Assembly (NCBI GenBank): GCA_938030905.1
Contig: CALHIW010000061.1
Location: 1 to 9,467, forward strand
From: Candidatus Methanomethylicia archaeon
GTDB taxonomy: Archaea > Thermoproteota > Methanomethylicia > CALHIW01
Length of the DNA: 9,467 nt
Direction: 5' to 3'
Below are positions 5,687-9,467 of the stretch, in pieces; positions within the stretch are counted from its first letter, which is position 1, and each line of letters starts with the position of its first letter. The notes under the pieces are model-generated. The model did not search any database, was not told the origin of the DNA, and saw only the letters and a program-made list of their open reading frames with translations. The position numbers and the translations under genes were made by a program.

Positions 5687-7077
5687 GCTAATTCTTCAAG
5701 TAGTGGAATTTTACTACGTCCACCTGTACGTGAAATAGCTATTGCAGATACTCTACTAGCGTAATGTATAGCTTCATCAATACTCCTACCATCAAGTATA
5801 GCTTTTATTAAACCAGCTGAAAATACATCACCAGCATAGGATGTATCTATAATATTAGCTTTAATACTTGGAAACGTCTTTACATAATTCTCAGTAGCAA
5901 TATCAACCCCTTCACTACCCTTAGTTATGATCAAGTACTTAATGCCAACATTTATAAAGTCATCATATTTTAACTGCCTACAAGATGATTTACAAATTAA
6001 TGACCAACCATACTTGTTAGTTATAAAGATATCTGTATTTTCAAATACTGGTTTAAGCCTTTCAAAACCTATATTAAGGAAGGGGGTTGATGGACGGTAA
6101 ACTACGATTTTACCTTTAGACTTAGCATATGAAGATAATGCTGAAGCAACTTCAATAAAAACTTCACCAATATATATAAGCCTAGCTTCATCAATGATGG
6201 ACCAGTTAATCTCTGATGGACTAGATATGGAGAGACACATATTATCAGACAATGGTACAATAATCCTTTTATCAAATCCATTCTTAATAACTACTATGGC
6301 ATAGGGTGTTCTCTTATTCTCAATTATAACTGAAGACAAATCAACACCTTCATCAATAAGACTCTTAATAACTACACGACCAACATCATCAGTTCCTATC
6401 TTACCTATAAATGCGGTAGGTACTTTAAGTCTACTTAGAGCCACAGCAACATTAGCTGATGAGCCTCCAGGAGATATGGATATCTCCTTACCAATTCTAA
6501 CCTCGTTAGATTCGGGAAACTCATCTAGTAATATAATGTAATCTAAAGCTGAAGATCCGAAAACAACTACACTACAACATTTTTTAGTATTCATTAAGAC
6601 TTTAGGAAGCTCATTAAAGTATGCTTTATTTAGAGATACATAGTATTGATTAAAATCTATATTAAGCTTTAAACATAGTCTAGCAAGACTGATAGCATAT
6701 AGGTTAAAGAGGTTGTTGAGAACCTCCTTAAGATCTTCACGATCAATTTTCTCAATAGGAGTTAAAAGAAGAATAAGCCATCTACCAAGAAATGTTGGAG
6801 TATACCATTTAACCCAGTATTTACGACCATTTCTTTCAACTCTTTCAGTACCCTCACTTAAAATATTAAACCTAACAAGTTTACTAAGAACATTTAGAAC
6901 AGCCTTCTTAGAGAAACCTGCAGTCTCAATAATTTCTCTCTGATAAGTTTTATCATAAAGCTTAATACATTTAATGATGCTAGTAGTAACTCTACTACTA
7001 AATATGGATGTGAGAACCTGATACTGCTCATTGGTTTTGGCAGGTAAAGGAATAATCCATGGCCAAAGTTCACTCAT
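5683..7077 (-). CDS. winged-helix/PfkB fusion: HTH regulator or divergent sugar/nucleoside-type kinase
   Basis: 464 residues from the ATG at 7077. A start 15 bp upstream (7092) is open, but the TATA box at 7099-7106 lies 26 nt before 7077, so the shorter form is preferred. Residues about 20-105 form a winged helix: the recognition-helix part QREIIETAGFSKKAVLNVLSKLV is at 46-68 and the wing at about 71-92. Residues 110-165 are a helical linker. From about 168 the PfkB/ribokinase fold starts (VVVFGSSALDYI), with signature 1 GGSSANVAVALSRLKVPTAFIGKIGTDDVG at 204-233, ITKGSEG at 384-390 and DTSYAGDVFSAG at 411-422. The catalytic Asp is kept (D417). The usual GAGD is YAGD, and the usual NxxE is NKYG (354-357), so activity may be reduced or altered. 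The convergent overlap with mfnF suggests, but does not prove, a role in methanofuran or C1 regulation. The small-molecule ligand is unknown. Confidence 0.85.
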   Translation of the reverse strand: MSELWPWIIPLPAKTNEQYQVLTSIFSSRVTTSIIKCIKLYDKTYQREIIETAGFSKKAVLNVLSKLVRFNILSEGTERVERNGRKYWVKWYTPTFLGRWLILLLTPIEKIDREDLKEVLNNLFNLYAISLARLCLKLNIDFNQYYVSLNKAYFNELPKVLMNTKKCCSVVVFGSSALDYIILLDEFPESNEVRIGKEISISPGGSSANVAVALSRLKVPTAFIGKIGTDDVGRVVIKSLIDEGVDLSSVIIENKRTPYAIVVIKNGFDKRIIVPLSDNMCLSISSPSEINWSIIDEARLIYIGEVFIEVASALSSYAKSKGKIVVYRPSTPFLNIGFERLKPVFENTDIFITNKYGWSLICKSSCRQLKYDDFINVGIKYLIITKGSEGVDIATENYVKTFPSIKANIIDTSYAGDVFSAGLIKAILDGRSIDEAIHYASRVSAIAISRTGGRSKIPLLEELA

Positions 7078-7098
7078 AAAAAACATGTACATAACATG

Positions 7099-7106
7099 CT
7101 TATATA
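7099..7106 (-). promoter_or_regulatory. TATA box of the HTH-PfkB gene
   Basis: TATATAAG on the minus strand, preceded by GGTGAAG. Its centre is 26 nt from the ATG at 7077, the classic distance for a leaderless archaeal transcript. It is only 11 and 17 nt from the two more upstream in-frame ATGs, which therefore look unused. Confidence 0.6.
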
Positions 7107-7110
7107 CTTC

Positions 7111-7144
7111 ACCACAAGTAATAGTAAAATTTAAACTTTGTGGT
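7111..7144. repeat. operator-like inverted repeat upstream of the HTH-PfkB promoter
   Basis: ACCACAAG (7111-7118) and CTTTGTGGT (7136-7144) are inverted copies with one extra T, 17 bp apart. They lie directly upstream of the TATA box of the HTH-PfkB gene. The right arm coincides with the outer end of the dead insertion sequence, so this may be a self-regulatory operator, a chance match, or a partly duplicated element end. Confidence 0.35.
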
Positions 7145-7181
7145 TTAATTTTTGTTGTTTGAGTTTTTCTCTGATTTTATG
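7136..7181. repeat. left terminal inverted repeat of the IS5-type relic
   Basis: The outer block CTTTGTGGTTTAATTT is at 7136-7151 and the inner block TTTCTCTGATTTTATG reaches 7181. Both are found inverted at 8032-8077 with few mismatches and equal overall length of 46 bp. The AT-rich middle is not conserved. Confidence 0.65.
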
Positions 7182-7203
7182 GTTTTCTTTTTGGACATTG
7201 TCT

Positions 7204-8034
7204 TTATAGGTTTATTAGCATGTATATGAATGCCTTAGCTGCTACTTCCTCTCTATGCTTTCATGTCTTGCTGTGTAGTATTCTCTGTACTGGTGTTTGG
7301 GGATTGAGATGTGCTGTTTCAGCAGTCTATGTCTACTGTAGTCCATTATCCTTGCCCACTCTTCATCACCCAGCCTTCTGATAAGCCTAACTGTTATACA
7401 TCTTTAGGTGTATTTTTCTAGCATTACATTTAGGCTTGATGAGGATTATACTCATTCTTCTGAGGAGTCTATAGCTTTCAGTTGAGTTGAACACTTCATC
7501 CATGAGCTCCTCAGAAACCATCCTAAGCTTAGAGGCATCATTGATTAATGCTGGTAGCATCTCGAGTCGTGAACATCGTCCATTGCTACTTCTATCGCTA
7601 CGATCTCCCTAGTCTCAATCTCTACGACGAAGCGGATCTTAATGTAGTACTTCTTCCTATCGTGTATACGCGTAACCTGTCCATTAGACTTGTGAATACC
7701 AACTTCACTCGATTCAACAGCTATAGTAATGGGTTTACTGGAGTCCATCAGCGAATCGTATGGGAGATATGTCCAGCGTTAAGATGCATCTCCTAATCCA
7801 AGAGTAGCCTATGATGAAGCCTAGGATGAACCTATTCAAATTCCTAGTGAAGCCCTTAAGCCACCTATTAAGGCATTGAGAAGAGATAATGCACAACTAT
7901 GAGGAACTCTACATATTTAGCGGCAATCTTGAAGGAACAGTAACCCTACCATCATTCATAGCCATCAAGAAAGTCAAGGCTAAACAGAAACTCACCACAC
8001 CTAATCAAACATCATCAAGAGTCCGCCAATTCAT
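7204..8034 (-). pseudogene. IS5-family transposase pseudogene, multiple frameshifts and stops
   Basis: About 277 codons when the frames are joined, close to normal length for the family. From the 5' end: MNDGRVTVPSRLPLN (7952 downwards) resembles the MN-x-GK-x-GRP-x-RYP segment. NRWLKGFTRNLNRFI resembles YRQLEGF-x-R-x-LS. The best preserved block (7545-7748) reads KPITIAVESSEVGIHKSNGQ, then YYIKIRFVVEIETREIVAIE and VHDS. Another frame continues ALINDASKLRMVSEELMDEV and STESYRLLRRM (about 7550-7440). A third frame gives LGDEEWARIMDYSRHRLL, and the end is EEVAAKAFIYMLINL at 7206-7250, with the stop at 7204-7206. Of the DDE triad, the first Asp is Glu (VESS), the second is kept (MDEVFNS) and the final Glu region (AVETAF in relatives) reads LLKQHI. 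The protein cannot be functional. Confidence 0.8.
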
Positions 8035-8077
8035 AAACTGAGAAATAGATAGAAAAATATTAAATTAAATCACAAAG
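8032..8077. repeat. right terminal inverted repeat of the IS5-type relic
   Basis: The inner block CATAAACTGAGAAA is at 8032-8045 and the outer block AAATTAAATCACAAAG at 8062-8077, inverted relative to the left end. The ATG of the transposase remnant (8034-8032) lies at the inner edge. Confidence 0.65.
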
Positions 8078-8412
8078 CAAAATTCAGAGAATAACAAGAT
8101 CTTCATCGGCAAGCTCAGACGGCTCTTCTCTCATCACAATTTAAACAAGTACATAAACATTTAAACCTAACTCTACAAATTTATTAAAATAGATTTATTA
8201 AATTTTAGTTTAATGTATGTAAAGTTTTATAAAACATACTTACATAAATGCTAACCTATATTCTTAGATTCACTAATATGAATTTAGACATAGGCTGAAT
8301 CTCAATCTAGTTGTGGAAATAAAAATCATTAATCAATGTTGAGTTTATTATCTAGATTATTTGTGAATAGTAACTGTTTTAAGGTTTGAGGTAAACTTAT
8401 CTAGGGAATTCT
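8078..8412. other. AT-rich intergenic stretch with a 12-bp palindrome
   Basis: No gene is supported. The perfect palindrome GTTTTATAAAAC (8224-8235) lies within a larger imperfect inverted repeat (GTATGT 8215-8220 with ACATAC 8234-8239) and contains a TATA-like core. The promoter of the winged-helix gene should lie near the right edge; GTTTTAAGG around 8374-8382 is a weak candidate, about 35 nt before the ATG. Confidence 0.4.
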
Positions 8413-8595
8413 ATGTCTGAAGAACTAAGAAATAAGGTTCTGAATTTGGTTAAGGAGGAAGGGGATGTTGCTGTAGCCTATGTTGCTAAGAAGCTCAATA
8501 TTCAACATATGGAAGCTATAAAAATACTTGAGGAACTTGTAGTTGAAGGAAAAATATCTAAAAAGGGGAAACGCTACAGAATGGTTAAAGCATAA
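8413..8595 (+). CDS. 60-residue winged-helix DNA-binding protein
   Basis: 60 residues, made almost entirely of one helix-turn-helix with wing. Helix 1 is about ELRNKVLNLVKEEG (4-17), helix 2 about VAYVAKKLN (21-29), and the recognition helix about HMEAIKILEELVVEG (32-46). The wing is KISKKGKRYRMVK (47-59). The family pattern is that of short archaeal winged-helix regulators with no ligand domain. There are no metal-binding Cys/His clusters. The reading frame is clean and charged-residue periodic. It ends 8 bp before the convergent AK6-like gene, so the two are tail to tail rather than in one operon. Upstream, GGGAATTCT is at most a weak ribosome site, so translation may be near-leaderless. 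Its targets cannot be told from the sequence. It could also be a nucleoid-associated protein. Confidence 0.65.
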   Translation: MSEELRNKVLNLVKEEGDVAVAYVAKKLNIQHMEAIKILEELVVEGKISKKGKRYRMVKA

Positions 8596-8603
8596 AATAA
8601 GAG

Positions 8604-9176
8604 TTAAAACTGGAAAAGTGATGTAAAATCACTCCTACTTAATATGCTTAACCAATCAATATATCTTCTAGATGCTACTTTACTATTAACTATATCAAGA
8701 GCTTCTTCAACAACCTCATCAACGCTTTTCCCAGTTACATTAATTTCATATACTCTTCCCTTATGTCTATCTAAGGCATTTAATGTACATAAGTTAATAA
8801 GTTCAGCCTCAATATTCTCCCTAATTTTTTCAATTCTCCATCCTCTCTCTACAAGTCTTCTTTTAAGTTCAATAGGATGAAGTCTAAGAACAATTACCTT
8901 CTTAACATATCTTGATGGTATAACATCACCATAATGGCTATCAACAACAATACCACTACTTACCTCAATAATCTCCCGAATTCTCCGATTAAACTTTCTT
9001 AAATTAACAATATAGGTTTCTCGTTTCACATCATAATTTCTATAAAGCTTCTCGTTTAATACAAGTTCAGATAAGTTAATATAGTCTAACTTAAGAATGT
9101 CAGCAAGCCTCCTAGCCACTATAGTTTTACCAGTACCTGGACAACCAGATATAATAATACATTTCCTAGCCATCAT
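8604..9176 (-). CDS. AK6/Fap7-type P-loop NTPase (archaeal adenylate kinase-like)
   Basis: 190 residues. Walker A GCPGTGKT is at 11-18, followed by ARRLADIL. The NMP-binding-like part KLYRNYDVKRETYIVN (44-59) is followed by IVVDSHYGDVIP (76-87), the characteristic D-x-H segment of the AK6/Fap7/hCINAP group. RGWRIEKIRENIEAEL (111-126) is the lid-equivalent motif R-G-W/Y...K-x-x-E-N-I-x-A-E. The tail YIDWLSIL is like that of archaeal relatives. Members have adenylate kinase/ATPase activity. In eukaryotes and probably archaea they act with ribosomal protein uS11 in small-subunit maturation, in the cytosol. Two adjacent ATG codons are possible starts. A GGTGGT at 9185-9190 suits either. It is not MfnE, which as I understand it belongs to the amino acid kinase fold and lacks a Walker A P-loop. 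Confidence 0.85.
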   Translation of the reverse strand: MMARKCIIISGCPGTGKTIVARRLADILKLDYINLSELVLNEKLYRNYDVKRETYIVNLRKFNRRIREIIEVSSGIVVDSHYGDVIPSRYVKKVIVLRLHPIELKRRLVERGWRIEKIRENIEAELINLCTLNALDRHKGRVYEINVTGKSVDEVVEEALDIVNSKVASRRYIDWLSILSRSDFTSLFQF

Positions 9177-9184
9177 AGTAAACT

Positions 9185-9190
9185 ACCACC
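9185..9190 (-). promoter_or_regulatory. Shine-Dalgarno site of the AK6-like gene
   Basis: GGTGGT on the minus strand, eight bases before the first of two tandem ATG codons (9176). It supports starting at or within one codon of this point. Confidence 0.4.
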
Positions 9191-9467
9191 CACTATCATA
9201 AGAGGTTTTCTACCCAAACCCCCAACTCATCTTAGCAGATGAATTAGCACACTCCATTTGATTTCTTCAACTTGATTGTTAAATAATCCTTCATGGACTC
9301 TACAGATTCAACTATTATTTAACCTTAAGACTTAAGCTCTTATTAAATTTTAAGGATATGTATGCTCTCCATTATTGCTAGTTCATCTTATTAAGTTTGA
9401 TAGGGGCTGAAGAAATTTATCTATATGTTGAAGTGCTTTGCTTATTTCTATGAAGATTTCATATCAT
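9191..9467. other. AT-rich stretch to the window end, no supported gene
   Basis: No frame of useful length with a start is seen. Near 9322-9335 there are two CTTAAG palindromes seven bases apart. A minus-strand peptide-like stretch (IFIEISKALQHIDKF, from about 9455 downwards) is closed by a stop immediately upstream, so at best it is a gene fragment. Confidence 0.35.

Larger units (their letters stand above)
7136..8077 (-). mobile_element. dead IS5-family insertion sequence (about 0.94 kb)
   Basis: The element is bounded by imperfect inverted ends, CTTTGTGGTTTAATTT (7136-7151) and AAATTAAATCACAAAG (8062-8077), which match at 15 of 16 positions. A second matching block lies at the same distance inside each end. 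Between them lies one broken transposase gene that fills the element, on the minus strand. The total length, single-gene layout and transposase motifs fit the IS5 family. No clear target-site duplication remains: AAA lies outside the left end and CAA outside the right. The left end lies about 30 bp upstream of the HTH-PfkB TATA box, so the insertion went into that gene's upstream region. Confidence 0.75.

Noticed and set aside
6713..6943. 76-codon plus-strand frame
   Set aside because: Antisense to the winged-helix part of the HTH-PfkB gene.
7548..7796. 82-codon plus-strand frame
   Set aside because: Antisense to the best preserved block of the transposase pseudogene (ITIAVESS...VHDS); no family resemblance of its own.
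7889..8041. Plus-strand 50-codon frame that reads like a protein (LYIFSGNLEGTVTLPSFIAI)
   Set aside because: It is the antisense of the IS5-type transposase remnant, whose minus-strand reading matches family motifs (MNDGRVTVPSRLP, NRWLKGFTRNLNRF). The similar plus-strand reading at 4271 is explained by the second relic.
8604..9176. Assigning the AK6-like kinase as MfnE, completing the methanofuran pathway
   Set aside because: The D-S-H segment, RGW...ENI-x-AE motif and Walker A place it in the AK6/Fap7 group. MfnE was once called an archaeal adenylate kinase, but I understand it to have an amino acid kinase fold without this P-loop. The gene is also separated from mfnF by more than 2.9 kb.
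9388..9466. Minus-strand peptide-like stretch (IFIEISKALQHIDKF) at the window edge
   Set aside because: Bounded by a TGA at the very edge and without a start; too short to support as a partial gene.
1..9467. tRNA, rRNA, CRISPR array or C/D-box RNA
   Set aside because: I saw no T-loop GTTCGAATCC-type motif with flanking acceptor pairs, no regularly spaced direct repeats, and no C box (RTGATGA) followed at suitable distances by CTGA. Isolated ATGATGA near 7811 lies within the dead transposase. A covariance-model scan was not possible here.

Overview
The window looks like a chromosomal segment of a thermophilic archaeon, most probably in or near the Thermoproteota (TACK group). The evidence is low GC, TATA-box-like signals about 22-26 nt before start codons with little or no leader, GGTG-type Shine-Dalgarno sites on some genes, an archaeal class III (pilin-type) signal peptide, an archaeal AK6/Fap7-type kinase, and three genes of methanofuran biosynthesis. 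Gene content alone does not say whether the organism is a methanogen, a methyl/alkane oxidiser or another user of the tetrahydromethanopterin/methanofuran C1 branch.

Layout: 1-215 (minus) is the N-terminal part of a pilin-like secreted protein cut by the window edge, preceded by a leader (216-399) with two candidate hairpins and a TATA box at 418-425. 759-1496 (minus) is a small MscS-type channel. The intergenic stretch between it and mfnB carries a perfect 16-bp inverted repeat. 1639-2346 (plus) is mfnB. 2461-2637 (plus) is a 58-residue single-pass membrane protein that a default ORF length filter would miss. 2664-3863 (plus) is mfnD. 3864-4579 is a gene-free stretch holding a hairpin and a very decayed transposase remnant. 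4580-5686 (plus) is mfnF. It overlaps by 4 bp, tail to tail, with 5683-7077 (minus), a winged-helix/PfkB fusion whose kinase motifs are altered. 7136-8077 is a dead IS5-family insertion sequence with recognisable 46-bp terminal inverted repeats. 8413-8595 (plus) is a 60-residue winged-helix protein, convergent with 8604-9176 (minus), an AK6/Fap7-like NTPase. No gene is seen in 9177-9467.

How the genes work together: MfnB makes the furan precursor from two glyceraldehyde 3-phosphates. MfnD joins tyramine to glutamate. MfnF condenses the pyrophosphate-activated aminomethylfuran with gamma-glutamyltyramine to give the methanofuran core. The tyrosine decarboxylase (MfnA), aminotransferase (MfnC) and activating kinase (MfnE) are not in this window. 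The HTH-PfkB protein beside mfnF is a candidate local regulator or an unusual kinase. Its altered NxxE and GAGD motifs make it the most interesting protein here. Both gene-free stretches around the mfnF/HTH-PfkB pair hold transposase relics in the same orientation, so the pair may have been moved or rearranged by insertion sequences.
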